Shown here one piece after another: positions 36,401 to 48,224 of a DNA stretch of 64,000 nt. Below the pieces are notes generated by a model. The model was not told where the DNA came from and did not search any database. It worked only from the letters and a program-made list of their open reading frames with translations. Position 1 is the first letter of the stretch, and each line of letters opens with the position of its first letter. Both the position numbers and the translations under genes were made by a program. Source of the stretch: Mytilus edulis (lineage: Eukaryota; Mollusca; Bivalvia; Mytilida; Mytilidae); assembly GCF_963676685.1 (NCBI RefSeq), contig NC_092353.1, positions 12,900,361-12,964,360 on the forward strand, in the 5' to 3' direction.

Positions 36401-39400
36401 AATGGAAGTTAAAATTTATAGTTTATAGGTCAAAGGATCGTACACAGACTTTAAGGCCAATTGGATTTAATACCTAATTTCAAGAATAAAGGATACAGTA
36501 ATTTAAAATGAATTTATAAAGATAAAAAGCAATATGAGGAAATTAACTCTTACACTATGTGCATCATATCCATGAGAATGTCAGAAGTGTTTTATTTAAT
36601 AAACTTGGCCATTTTTTTTTTCAGATAAGAGAATGAATTAAGCAGACCATATTTGGGTCAAAGAAGCCAATAACAATGAAATATAATATACTATAATTAT
36701 CATTCATCATTACTTTTCAACTGAATCAACAAACTTAATTTAATAACAAAATATATTTTTTTTATTTTCAGTACACAACACATCCTGTCAGAAGAATAAT
36801 TTTACTTGAGGATGAAAATTTTGATACCTGGAATCAGCAATTTATATGAAATTTGTTATGAGAGATATATTCATGTACAGAATGGTAACCGAGGTGGTTC
36901 AAGTGTTTATTAGCAGAAATTTTTGTTGAACTTATGCAGGATTGAATAAATGAAACTTAAGCTGACTATGGGCTAAATGTGTAGCAAAAAGAGTATTTTG
37001 AAATTTGCAAGACTCATCAACCTTAAAATGTGCATAAGTGAAATGTCACCATATTTAGTAAAAAATTCAGATTATTCAGTATTCAACACTGCATTACTAT
37101 ATGTATATCCTGATCACCAGTATACCAAATGTATGATACAACCACCATACAACATAGCCCCTGTGGCTGAAAGGAGAAAAGAGAGATGCACAACATACAA
37201 AACCTATTCCATATGGCTAGCTACATTGTGTCATTTGAAATATTTCATTGTTTTTTTTAAATGGAACAGTTTTTTGTAAGAAGTTATTTATTAAATGTAC
37301 AACAGTTCCCTTTCAGTCTGCCTGCTTAAGGCTTAATTACAGTTCTAATATGAAAATAAGAAATTGGGGTATGATTGCCAATGAGACAACTCTTCACCAG
37401 ATACCAAATGACTAAAAAAGGTCAATAAATATAATTATCCTGATTTAGAGTAATTTCGCGCAATTTCATTGGCGGATATTGTCTTAATTAATTTCAGTAC
37501 AATTTTTTATTACGTCAATAGAAATTATCTTCCTTATTTATTACGTCAATTGGGATTATCTCCCTTATACCATTGACCTAATAAAAAAAATTTAAAAAAA
37601 ATGAGTTGCTTCATAGTCCTAATATTTTAATTTTTCAGTTTTAGATTAAACATCTAAAATATATTTGGTTGATATTGTCCTTATGTTGAATTTAAATATA
37701 ATAATATGTAATATAACAAAATCAGGATAAATTCGTTACACAGTGTTCAATTGTCCTAATACGGAATTTATCGGGTCAATTAAATTCATATCGGGTTTGG
37801 CTTCGCCTCACCCGATATAAATTTTATTGACCCGATAAATTCTCGTATGAGGACAATTACACACTGTGTAACTAATAATCTCTGACAACCTTCAATATTT
37901 AGCAGAGCCAATAACGTATAGTAAGCTACATGTACAAAAGACCCCTAAATAACATGACACAAGACAAACTGAAAATGGATATTCTGCATCTGTATGCAAA
38001 AGTGAAATATATTTAGAAATAAAAGCATATGAAGCAATGGATGCAAATTAATAAATAGTTAATCCAGAAAAAAATCCTACTATAGATCTCCAATGTTATT
38101 GTTTATGCGGTTTATTAAAAAAATTGGCAACAAACGTTTACATACTTCATTCAAACTAGAACACACCCGTGATATCACGGGTCCGTGATTGAATTAAAGT
38201 ATATAACTATGCGCAAGCCTTATTTTAGTATTAGTATTGTCATCTGTTAAAGTCATGCCGATTATAAGATACACAGTTTTTCTTTGCTTTCAAGTCTTTC
38301 TGTTTGAACCCGTCGAACTGGAACTTATCAATTATTGGTAATATTAATTATTTGGAAAACAAAAGGTCCTGGAATGGAGTATTTTTTAATCAACAGCATT
38401 GTCCTATATAAGTTATAAGTAAAGTTGAATTCTTTGCCTCGCTGTTTTACGTCATGCCCACTAACAAATTGAAAACTGTACCTATACGCCTGATTTTTAG
38501 TCCAGATTTTTAGTATTCGTATTGTTATCTTAAAAGTCTAACCAGAGACATATAATACGTCTCATTATGTATTATATGTCTCAGGTCTAACTGATTAAAA
38601 TACTACAATAGGTAACAATTTGACAATTTAGTATTGTCAACCCTGTGGTTATGACCCGTGCATATAGCATATTAATCCTGAATACAACGTTTGGTGGTGC
38701 GCCTGTCAGATGCGGAACGTACAGATAAGGTAATAGGTAATAGGTGAATATACTATTGGTATCGGTAGCGGGCTCGACCCGGAACTTCTTCATTATTGGC
38801 AATATTAATAACGTGGAAAACGAAAGGGCCTGGAGTGGTGTAATTTTTAATCTACACCTTTGTACTATATTAGTTATATATAAAGTTGAATTCTGTGATT
38901 CGTCGTTTTTACGTGATGACGGCTGACAAATTGGACCTCGTAATTTTAGTATTATAGATAATTTAACCAAAAAAGGAAAAAAGAACACGTACCGTTGAAT
39001 GGGTATAAGGTCAAGTACTAGTATCCCCCTCTGCATAGATATATTATTATATATGTAATACTAATATAGTAATTAGTAATTATATCAATGACCTAATAAA
39101 CTGCAGATTTTAAGTAAGTAAAGTCATGAAGAGATTAAACCTTCACTGCAAACCAGAAATTGAGAACCATGAGGCCCTCAAAATGACGCATGCCTTTGAC
39201 AATATTAAAAGAGTGCCCTCCCCCCCCCCCCCCCCCCTTTGACAAAAAAAAAAAGAAACAAAACAAAACAAAACACATAACGATAATTGTATTAACGAAC
39301 GAAAAGAAAATTATAAAAGAAATCGATATGACCTAACAGATAAGTTGTTCATTTTAAAAACTCAGCGGCCGGTAACAATATGCACGAAATGAATATTGAT

Positions 39401-42400
39401 CAACTAAAAGTACGATGTCACCAAGTCAATCTCATGATGATGATGTAGGCCTAAAACTGTTAGTTTACCAAGTAAGGCCTGTTTTGGTATAACGTTTATA
39501 TGGACTCAACATATTGCATGACTTTCTTGACATTAAGATAAACAAAATTGCTACAAAGAAGAAAAGATTCCAACTTTTAATGACATTTTACGTTGACATT
39601 TTCGGCGCCGGAAATTGACAACGTTGATCTATGTATTGACACAACATCGGATGGGGTCGATTCCGGCATATTCTGTTAAAAAAATCAGTAGCACTTAAAA
39701 TTTATTGATGTCTTAAAATATATTCATTTTGTGTCAATGATATTTAGTTGATAATTAATTTCGAAAGATGAATAGCTATCGTTTACTTCAGAAACAAGGT
39801 TAAAGGAGGACCACGCCCCCATAGTAGGGACATTCAAAATAAAGATGACCGTTCTCCATTTCTGGTCGATAGAATTGCCTAATTTTTTCATAACATTTGC
39901 ATTATGTACCAAAGATTATAAAATGAAAGTATTAAAACCGAGGCGGAGATTTTTTAGAATCATCTAATAATTATAGCAGACCAAAAGACGTAATAGAGAA
40001 ATAGGCGAAAATGGCGCCTTCTTTGATTTCGATTTTTTTTTTATAATTTTACAATTTATTGACACATACGGATATTTTTATAGGGGTTACATATATAATT
40101 ATTCAGCTATTCTTGATAGTTGAATGAATATTTACTTTGAAAAAGAATCTTTTCCAATTTCTAATTCTACCGGCCATGCAAGGAAAAACCTATAAAAAAT
40201 TGAGACCCCTACATTAAAATGGGTACAATTTTTTGCCCTTCTTTGGACACCCCTTTTCTTTACGGATTTCGATGTGAAAAAACTTGCGAAATTACGATGT
40301 AAAAATTTTAGGATAATTGATGGATATGCTTTTTTTGTACCCCTTTTTAATATCGCTTTTTAATTCTACAGTGCCGAAAATTGAAATCCGAAATTCTATG
40401 TTCAGATGTGAAAAAATAAGATTTTCTCTTATTTTATTTTGTTCAAACATGAAAATAATAAGTAAACTCATATATTTTTCTCTTATAAATGTGTTTACAA
40501 TCAACAGCATTTACCGCCGGTACTTTGCCGTAAACGAATGATTTTTTTTTTACGAAAGCGCGCCATTTTTCAGTTGTCGTCGGCCGATGCAAAAAAGTCC
40601 AATTTTCGGCGTAGGACTACATGTACTGAGCGCCGCCGAATCATATTTTGGCCAAAAAGGCACATCCGGTTGTTCTTCTGTAACCCAAACGATAACGCTG
40701 TATGGGATTCGATGGTCTCGCTCTGTTTGGCGTATGTGGTTCGATAATTTGTTTCTTTCTCTCTCTTGGTTTGCGTACTGTGTATTCATTTATTTTCGTG
40801 ATATCGGTTTTCTTGGTATATCGATATGTAACATAATATATTTGACACTGTTAGCTGATAAAAAAGGATAGGTAGACATAATTAATTTCGATTACAAATT
40901 ATTGAAATTGTAGAACATCTGCGGCTTTTTCAAAAAGAATACGTTAAACTGTTGAATATAATTGATAGTCTAAGTTATGGGTTTTGAAAGTACAAAAAAC
41001 ATTTATGTTTCAAATAAGTTTGTCACCCGTTTAATTTACTCGATTCTTTTTATAACTACAAATATACTTATCACAAAGGAATTTTATTTTAAAAGAATAA
41101 ATCTTGACTGATCAGAAGTGATATGCAAAACAGTAATGACGTATCGGCCATAACAAATCCATTTTTTTTAAAGCACCAAAATTGCAGCAAACTTATTATA
41201 AGATAATGTCGCCTTTCCTGGTGCCTTTCTAGAAAAGAAACATGAAAAATATATGTACCTTATGTTTTCACAAACCCACACATAAAGTGCCCGTACAACT
41301 TCTATATCATTCTTTCCTGGTTGGGCAAGATATTTGGCTAATGTTTCGATTGACTCTTCGGCAGATCTTGGTGCCTGTAAGCAAAATGTTTAGTGTACAA
41401 ACGCTCAAATAGATTATTTCAAATGTTTTATCATAACTGAATATCATATGCCAAGATTTACATAATGAGTGTGAATATAGTTTGATTTTAGGTACAGCTG
41501 AACACTATATGTGGTGTTCAAGTCTATTTACGTGCGGAGTTTTGGTATATAGCTTCTACGGCTTTTTCCCATTTGATCTGGTACTTTTGCATGAAAATGT
41601 CTTTTACAAAATTACTAATAAACTTGGTTGTAAGTCCATGCATACATTCCGAGTTAATATATAAACAGTGGCGGATCCAAGGGGTCCCGGGGGTTGGAAC
41701 CCCCTTTGTTTGGTCGATCATTGCATTTGAATGGGGACATGTGGTTGGAATCTCCTTATCTTGTGTTTTGACCCCCCCCTTTTTTTTTTAAATGGCTGAA
41801 TCCGCCTATGTAATAATCAAGTCCACTGTCATTCAAAATCGACTGCATATTGTTGTACCATGTATCCTTATGGTTTCGTGAAAAACGACAGTCCCATGCA
41901 TATATCTGTGATGTTATTCTTTCTGAGTGCATATTTACAATACGGCACCAAGCTTTATCATCTGACAATGATTTTTGAAAGAGACTGGAATCCATGTCAT
42001 TCCACTTGTCATTCCCGGTATCGGTGTAAACTTTCCGACTCCTAAGAAAGATCGTATAGCCCTATTTTGTAGTTTTTCTAGTCCGTCATACGTTTTAAAC
42101 CGGTTCAATTATACATCAAACAACGTTTTGAGAGGGGTAGGACCTTTATCGGGACTGTGGGATATGGTATTTTTAAGCTCGTGATTTCGGGATTGATCCT
42201 TTCGGGATCCGGGAATTCTTTTTCCGAATTTCGGGATATCAGAAATTATTTTTTTTTAAATTTGGGACCTCGGGATTTCATGTTTTAAGTCCGGGATTTC
42301 GGGATCAGGACCCCTACAACCCCCCCCCCCCTTTTCTTTTGATAAAAGTAAAAAAGAAAAGAAAAAGAAATTACAGGAAATTATCACAAACATATTTTTT

Positions 42401-44314
42401 ATCTTACTGATTTCAACTATGTATTTTCTATTACCCCTTAGCTATGCTAAATTACATTGAAAGGGTAATTGATATACATAGATATAGGAAGATGTGGTAT
42501 GAGTTTCAATGAAACAACTCTCCATCCAAATAACAATTTATGAAAGTAAACCATTATAGGTCAAGGTACGGCCTTTAACACGGAGCCTTGGCTCAAACTG
42601 ATCAGCAAGTTATAAAGGGCCTCAAAAACTAGTAATGTAAAATCATTCATACAACGAAACCAACGGTCTAATCTATATAAAAGCGAGTACATATGGGGAA
42701 ATTGGATGCAGTGTGTGGCTCACTCAAGTATTCTTCATATTATTATTAAAAAAGGGAAATTTGTTTTATATACCTGAATGGCTACGTTTTACCATAAAAC
42801 ACGTGTACATGGACTTCCTTTTAAAAGAAAATCATTTATCTTATCAAAATCTTCTGAAAAATACTGCTATACAAATATTTTCTTCTCTTACTCTTCTCAG
42901 AAGATATTTTTTCTGAGACCTCTTAATAGTACCTCAAACACAGCATACAACAAGTGCAAGGGGAACACCTCAACAGAAGACAGGGTAAACGAACGTAAAA
43001 GATGCATACTAGTATAATGTAAATTTATTCTGTAGGTAAATATTAAGACGCCAAATAATTTAACAACTGTTATGACAAAATCTACTGTTACAGTATAAAT
43101 TTGAATTTCAATATCATTTGTTGACAATGAAATAGTCAGTTCTTGGAGCTGCTAAATTTTCTGTCAGAAAGTAAGCATATCAAACCGCAATCTTAAAAAT
43201 TCTGATAAAGAGATAAAGATTTTAATGTAAAGCACGAATGCATTTTCAAAACCCGTGTTTGTGAGCAAGACCGCTAAGATTTTACAAAACTGTTGTCTTT
43301 TTCTGAGTATCAATAATTGGTTATCAGACAGATTATTTAAGACGATACCAAGATTTGCCATTACCATGAATACAACAAAACACAAATGTGTTTTACCTTT
43401 GTAGATTTTACATATAATACAAAATGTTCGGGTTATGACACCAATCAATTGATCATATAGATCGCCGCTATCTAATTAACATGTTTTAACATGACCTTCA
43501 CTAAGTGCTTTTTTTCAATTTGTTAAAAGGCGTGACATGGTCACGAAGATTGGATAAGTCAAATTAATTATTGATAAAACAGATTTTCATTCAATTTGAT
43601 CCTTCTTGTGATCTGTCGGAAAAAAAAAACATTAGACTCACTACAGTGTCATGTACAAATCAAACAAATAACGTCAAATCTTTCGAACATGTAGGACAAT
43701 GTGCATGGAGTCAAATTTTCAAATTTCTATGCAGCAGCCGCGTTCAAAGCAACAATGACTGAAAACGCGCAAACCTATACCGATATACGCAGAATAACTT
43801 TTTAACAATTAAAATCAGCATTTAAATAATCGTTTCTGTCTAAATGTGCAAAGCAACCCAACAACAACCCTGTCCCAACTCCAACTTGTCCGAAAAGGAC
43901 TATTTATTTATGAACATGTAGTAGACAAAATTCTAGAACATATTTCAACATATTTTTTAAAAGGGGGAGGGGGCAAAGTAAATCCCGCCCGGTGTTACAA
44001 TGTAGTTGTATAATGGTTATAAATACCTGTCTGGCATATTCATCTATATGCTTGAATTCGTTATAATCAAGTTTGAAATCATCAGATTTTACTGACGGTT
44101 TTTCTTTATCATTGCCCGTTGTTTGTTTGTGTGATATTGTTTGGTCATTGTTCGTCGTCTTCACTGGTGATGCCCGCTGTACACTTTGCGATCTGTCGAC
44201 AGCCTCTGTGGGATTGTTATTTACTCCATTTTTCTGGTTTGAAAATTGCTCTTGGGTTTTAACTTCTTCGATCGAGTGTCCCGTACCAGATGACGACGAT
44301 GAACTACAACCCAT
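32122..44314 (-). CDS. KY-like gene B: kyphoscoliosis-peptidase-like transglutaminase-core protein, 605 aa (join 44027-44314, 41259-41374, 35344-35466, 32122-33412)
   Basis: Four coding exons join in frame (phases 0, 2, 2) to 605 codons plus stop. The N-terminus MGCSSSSSSGT fits dual N-myristoylation (Gly2, Ser6) and palmitoylation (Cys3), which suggests membrane anchoring. A Ser/Thr/Lys-rich disordered linker of about 80 residues follows. The transglutaminase-like core has Cys164 (SSVCSGYA), His208 (NHAWNVV) and WRFIETTWGAG with Glu223 in the Asp position. The rest is the KY linker and three beta-rich modules, including PFPNNTRYYGP and KFPITYSSTKNY. Introns of 2.7, 5.8 and 1.9 kb hold many repeats. 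A 5' UTR acceptor (TTTCACAG) lies at 44,339-44,340, so a non-coding first exon is expected upstream. Enzymatic activity is uncertain because of the Glu change. Confidence 0.86.
33955..34150 (+). repeat. Interspersed repeat, family 1 fragment
   Basis: It starts GAAGACGTGGTATGATTG and carries the CAATGAGACAACTCTTCAC, CACAGTACGG and AACGAAAAACAAAT blocks of the family. It lies in intron 3 of KY-like gene B. Confidence 0.6.
34560..34735. repeat. CCCGAAATCC quasi-periodic repeat, copy 1
   Basis: A block of about 170 bp made of loosely repeated units of about 10 bp: CCGAAATCCCGGG, GAAATCCCGAGGTCCCGAAA, ATCCCGAAT, GATCCCGACGTCCCG. It is the inverse of the block at 42,125-42,330. It is much richer in CpG than the flanks and no protein family is recognised. 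Confidence 0.7.
35344..35466 (-). CDS. KY-like gene B, coding exon 3 (nucleophile exon)
   Basis: The exon is 123 bp, with acceptor TTTTACCAG and donor GTCA|GTAAGT, phase 2 to 2. It encodes YDTDAYFRGTLSSLATKGGD and then VLKSKSSVCSGYANVFESLC. Confidence 0.87.
35800..37340. other. Part of intron 2 of KY-like gene B
   Basis: A moderately GC-richer patch with CRE-like ATGACGTCAT at about 35,847 lies near 35,800-36,000; the rest is AT-rich. An open frame of 100 codons at 36,977-37,279 (plus) has no recognised protein and weak composition, so it is not called. Confidence 0.35.
37350..37430 (+). repeat. Interspersed repeat, family 1 fragment
   Basis: It carries GAAAATAAGAAATTGGGGTA, TGATTGCCAATGAGACAACT and CTTCACCAGATACCAAATGA. 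It is truncated on its right side. Confidence 0.6.
37735..37873. repeat. Long hairpin, arms ~64 bp
   Basis: The left arm 37,735-37,798 (GTTACACAGTGTTCAATTGT ... TTTATCGGGTCAATTAAATT ... ATATCGGGT) pairs with 37,806-37,873. The loop is TTGGCTTCGCCTC. Identity is high with a few mismatches and small indels. It has the same architecture as the hairpins at 22.07 and 58.03 kb but an unrelated sequence. Confidence 0.85.
38160..38945. repeat. Diverged direct duplication (461-bp offset) with a short hairpin between
   Basis: About 38,295-38,470 matches about 38,756-38,940. Shared segments are GAACTTATCAATTATTGGTA / GAACTTCTTCATTATTGGCA, AAAGGKCCTGGARTGG and TAAAGTTGAATTCT. At 38,533-38,582 GAGACATATAATAC pairs with GTATTATATGTCTC. 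A small palindrome ACCCGTGATATCACGGGT lies at about 38,166-38,183. Located in intron 2 of KY-like gene B. Confidence 0.6.
39590..40850. other. GC-richer, CpG-containing intronic patch
   Basis: The stretch includes TTCGGCGCCGGAAA (39,600), AATGGCGCC (40,012), GCGCGCC (40,558), GTCGGCCGATGC and GAGCGCCGCCG (40,627). Several overlapping short open frames occur on both strands (for example 40,550-40,789 minus). None is a recognisable protein. It could be an internal promoter/CpG patch or an old transposon. Located in intron 2 of KY-like gene B. Confidence 0.3.
41259..41374 (-). CDS. KY-like gene B, coding exon 2
   Basis: The exon is 116 bp, with acceptor TGCTTACAG and donor ATAAG|GTACAT, phase 0 to 2. 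It encodes APRSAEESIETLAKYLAQPG followed by KNDIEVVRALYVWVCENI. No long open frame exposes it; it was found by homology with genes A and C and by phase. Confidence 0.85.
42125..42335. repeat. CCCGAAATCC quasi-periodic repeat, copy 2 (inverse)
   Basis: In reverse orientation to 34,560-34,735 it shows GATTTCGGGATTGATCC, TCGGGATCCGGGAAT, GACCTCGGGATTTCATG and GTCCGGGATTTCGGGATC, ending beside a C12 run at 42,320-42,331. Located in intron 1 of KY-like gene B. Confidence 0.7.
42480..42705 (+). repeat. Interspersed repeat, family 1 copy
   Basis: It begins AGGAAGATGTGGTATGAG and carries CAATGAAACAACTCTCCATC, GGTCAAGGTACGGCCTTTAA, AAAGGGCCTCAAAAACTAGT and ACAACGAAACCAACGG. About 225 bp; located in intron 1 of KY-like gene B. 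Confidence 0.65.
42706..44026. other. Intron 1 of KY-like gene B, 5' part
   Basis: AT-rich intronic DNA. Short open frames on both strands (42,713-43,762) lack any recognised domain. Nothing further was supported. Confidence 0.4.
44027..44314 (-). CDS. KY-like gene B, coding exon 1 (lipidation signal exon)
   Basis: The exon has 96 codons from ATG to donor GACAG|GTATTT, phase 0. It encodes MGCSSSSSSGTGHSIEEV, a polar linker, and KSDDFKLDYNEFKHIDEYAR. It is closely related to exon 1 of gene C (MGCGSSSSSGTEQSIEKV...KSDDFKLDFDEFKDIDEHAR), so B and C are the closest pair. Confidence 0.85.
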
Positions 44315-44337
44315 GGCTTCAGCTTAAATCTCTAGAA

Positions 44338-44340
44338 CCT
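44338..44340 (-). promoter_or_regulatory. Probable 5' UTR splice acceptor of KY-like gene B
   Basis: The minus strand reads TGTTTCACAG|GTTCTAGAG shortly before the ATG. A similar AACTGTTTCAG|AGATAC lies before the ATG of gene C near 61,626, and TTGTACCAG before gene A. The shared arrangement suggests that each coding exon 1 is preceded by a non-coding first exon that I could not locate. Confidence 0.45.
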
Positions 44341-45039
44341 GTGAAACATTTATGGCACGTACATGTAGGTCATAAGAAGAACATTACATGATTGGACCGG
44401 ACCCAATAGTTGAGAATAAAACAATTTTATTTACACTTTTTATAAACCCCAATTGTAAAATAATATTTTGTGAATATTTTAAAGCGTCAATTTCAAGTCA
44501 TGTGTGTGTTGTTTTTTTCAGTCTTAGCTTGAATATTGGCATGACCTGATATGCAAATAAATATAAAATAAAGTCGACATACCTCTTAATTACATGTAGA
44601 AAAAAAATCGTCTTAATCACTGGCAATTACAACAAAGTCCACTATGTTCAATGAAAATCCGCTCTATCTAAAATTGACCTTTCAATATTGTTATATTTTT
44701 TTTAGTACAAATATTAATCCTTATCAATTAATTGAAATTAGACAACAATCGAGTTTATATCTCTACTTATTTTATTGTTTGTTTGTTCAATAATTGTACA
44801 GGTGTGTTCACGTTTCTACAACATTTAATACTTTTGTATACAGGTAAATAATTCACAATAACAATACAATTATAATTTATTAACGTCTCATCATCAGTAA
44901 TACAGTATACATTCCACATAGTAAAAGTAAACCTAAAAAAAAAATTTGATGCCATTTTAAAAAGAATTATCAGAGTCGGATTTAAAAGTAACTAGTATTT
45001 ACACATTCTCAATTTAAAATGCTAATTTAAAGCTTTACA

Positions 45040-46330
45040 TGTCGGATTACTATCCGCAATTATCTGGAATGTTCTATCATTGTCTGAACGCAGTCGTTTA
45101 ATTTCGGAACAGATTCCTACGGGTCGGGAAGGGTCCGAATAGTTCGGCGAAGCACCCCGACAGTTAGGTGCGTCCCGTAACATTCGGGGAAACTCAGCCG
45201 ATTTTGTCTAGTCGGATTACAATCGTGCTTATGGGTGCTATAAACAGTTTCGTATAAAAAAAAAACTAGGGGTTATTCCCCGACTAAAAATAACCACGGA
45301 GGGAAACCCCTGTTTATTTTCTCAATTGGTGAAAAAGTATCATGTTTTTTGTATTTGATTGTAAAAATTAGTTAATTAGCTTTCAATTAAAACAGGTTGA
45401 ATGATTGAAATAATTTTTAAAATTATATTAACTTTACATGTTTTGAGGGGAGACAACACTGTAAACATCCTGTTTTTTTGGCAGTGAAAATTGAAAACTT
45501 ATTTGCAGCCACTGTAGCTCTTTTCGGAGCAGGAAACCGTTCCCTGAAACAAGATTTTTTTGAAAGGCCAGGTAAAGACCTGCAAATTTCATACAGTTTT
45601 GATTATGTAAAATGTGCATGGATCATGTCTTCATGGGTGTGCACATGACCTGGTTTCAAGTTTGTTATGTTCAAATTAGACCTTTTTCCCCCATGTTCAT
45701 TGGATGGAATATTTTCAATATATTAAAAGTACACATTATTTTTATTTCATTATAAACTAGAGAACATTCTGATTCCAGTGATATCTAGTTTTATACAAGT
45801 ATCTTTATTAATCAGTCCACCACTAAGGGTCACTTATGCATGGTCCCTCAAAATGTGACGTCATAGAAAAAACTGTTGATTGCACCCTATGTCGTGACAG
45901 ATTTTGCTGTATCGGATCAAAATCCTAATAATGTTATGTGTATTATGGACGGTGTCCTGTGGAACGGGAATGATCTGGAGAAATTTTTCATTGCTGTTTT
46001 TCTGCCGATTGAGTCCAGATTGTGAGGATTTCGAACCGTTATTGCCGAAACCGTTCCGGAACAGTCCCGTTATTAATACGAAATTCGTCAATAATACCCA
46101 CGTCAGAGTCCCGATTACAGAATACAATACGACTGAGACCAGACAAAGCCGTTTGCAATGCGATAGAGCGGACCTTAATATGATCACGTTCCGACAGTTC
46201 CTGGTTATCCGGACTATGCAGACAGTTTTCGAACGAATAACTTCCGTCAGCGTCGGTTCACTGTCGTTATATACTCGGTCGAATTTTACCTGGCTAAAGA
46301 TACAAATTGGATAAGAAGCGGAATGAGAAC
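45040..46330. other. CpG-rich blocks with overlapping antisense open frames
   Basis: Two GC-richer patches (45,045-45,270 and 45,935-46,320) are rich in TTCCGGAAC, GGTCGGG, CCGATTG and CAGTCCCG-like elements, in otherwise AT-rich DNA. Long frames are open on both strands (45,904-46,314 plus, 45,861-46,334 minus), which is typical of CpG-rich repeats. Neither product is recognised. The texture resembles the GATCG and CCCGA quasi-periodic repeats elsewhere in the window. I do not call a gene. Confidence 0.35.
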
Positions 46331-46994
46331 GCATTCTACGTCATAATCACGCTTAATATGATACTATATGGTGCTATATTTTCTCTTTAAAGTGCGACGG
46401 TTTTTCCTGATAGAATAGCGATATGCTTTTATTATGAAACACTTTTCCTACGCGATTCTTTTTTCATATGAAACAAAATATGATAGTATGACGCAATTTG
46501 TTTTAAAAAGATAGAACCATTGACAATTATTCATGATCAGTTCGATAGTATAATATGTTAATTTCACTTTTTGGTAAAGGTGATTTATGAAGTATACGCT
46601 TATATAGAAGTAGACACGATGTTCCATATTCCCTAGGTGTCGATCAATTTTGGGATGTTCAATTAATATTACCATCCTTCGCTGAAAATATAGATTCCTC
46701 TCTTTCATGTTTACATGCATTTTTTATAGTTAAATACAATTGTTGAAATTAAAATGACAAAACTTTATCCAAAAGACTCTACAACATAGTCAAAGTAAAT
46801 GAAACATGGCTGAAGTTGCCAAATAATCTTCCGCAATAGTGCTGAAGTCAAATTGATGTAAAATTCATTTCTTTTTCTTAGCTAGATTTTCACGGACTCA
46901 ATTTCACGATTTATTTGTTGAGACGATGCTTAAACATCCTAATACGTATTTTGTTGCGAAGATAGAAGTAGGAAGTTCAACATTTTTTAGCCTT

Positions 46995-47340
46995 TCAAAC
47001 AGAATACACGTTAAGGAGCCTGTAATTCAGTGGTTGCGGTTTGTGGCTACGAATCTTATTTTTTTTCTGTTTAATATTGTACATAAATCAGATTAATTGT
47101 TTGATTGTTGCATGCTTTACATGAATTGGCAAACATTCAGGACTGGTACATACATCTTGCCGTTAATTTCTGGTTTTAATTGCTTTTTAATTGTTATATC
47201 GGGATTTTTTCCAACTTGCTATATACGATAGAGGATAGCGGTATGGGTTTTTCTCATTGTCGAAGGCCTGATAATGACATGTATTGCTAACTGAAAATGT
47301 CTTGGTGGCACTCATATCACATCTTCTCATTTTTGTATCA
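46995..47340 (-). repeat. Interspersed repeat, family 1 copy
   Basis: Read on the minus strand it runs from AGAAGATGTGATATGAGTGC through a GAAAAACCCATACCGC-like block to CCACTGAATTACAGGCTCC. This is the same order as the 7.1-7.5 kb copy, with more divergence. Confidence 0.55.
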
Positions 47341-48224
47341 ATGATTAGAATGGGAGAAAAAGGGGGGATCTAGGAATAAAGATACCAACGACGCATATTC
47401 TATCATGATTCAGGATTATAATATTGATAATTGCAGTGTTCATCAATGGGAAGGATATAGATTCAACCACTGCAACAAGTGTAATAAGATATTTCTCCAC
47501 TCGAGACAGTTACTTTTAAATATTTAAAGCGGGAGACTTGCCGAGCTTTTTAAATAATTAAAATTAGACTGTTGAGAATAGTGAAATATCGTAAAACACG
47601 AGTTCTGGTGGTGAAATCTGTTTTCTTAATGATTTTAGCCTTCCTTTACAAAGATTTGAAGACAGTTGTGTACTATTTGTGTGACGTCGTTAGGCATAGT
47701 CGCCTTTTTATATGACGTCATAAAAGGAAATTCCAGAAGAAACCAAAAACACTTTACGTCACAATTAAATTTCGACCAATCATTTGCCAAGAACAAATGT
47801 TTCACTAGTGAGAAGAACTATTTTCCTCACACCGATCAAGGAATGTGAAAATAGCACAAACGTTAGAGAAATAAGATTTCGGGACATAGAACACTGTACA
47901 CAGTGAAGGGTGGGATGATGGGTTATGAAATAAGTAAAGAAATTAAATAATCAAAAAATGTTGTCATCAAGTTTTTTTACTTGAATGTTCTTTTTCTTGA
48001 ATGATATAATGTTAATATGTAACACTACAGCTTCCGTATATGTTCTGACTTTGGGAACACATGAAAGAACTAAATGAAATACATGGTAATCATATATCTT
48101 CCATCACTGATTTTTAATAAATATATGAATAAAATTTCAATTTCATTGCTGTCTTCATAACTATAAGATTGTGGGATATAAACTTATAAATTGGATCGCC
48201 GTACTAAGGTGGCAAACACAAATC

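Noticed and set aside
36977-37279. 100-codon plus-strand open frame as an intronic gene
   Set aside because: Composition is ordinary for AT-rich intron translation; there is no domain, no repeat of the frame and no splice sites.
38587-39036. 149-codon minus-strand open frame as a gene
   Set aside because: It overlaps the diverged 461-bp-offset repeats in intron 2 of KY-like gene B and shows no recognised domain or splice context.
45861-46334. Overlapping open frames of 157 (minus) and 136 (plus) codons as genes
   Set aside because: Both strands are open because the block is CpG-rich and stop-poor. Neither translation resembles a known domain and no splice context was found.
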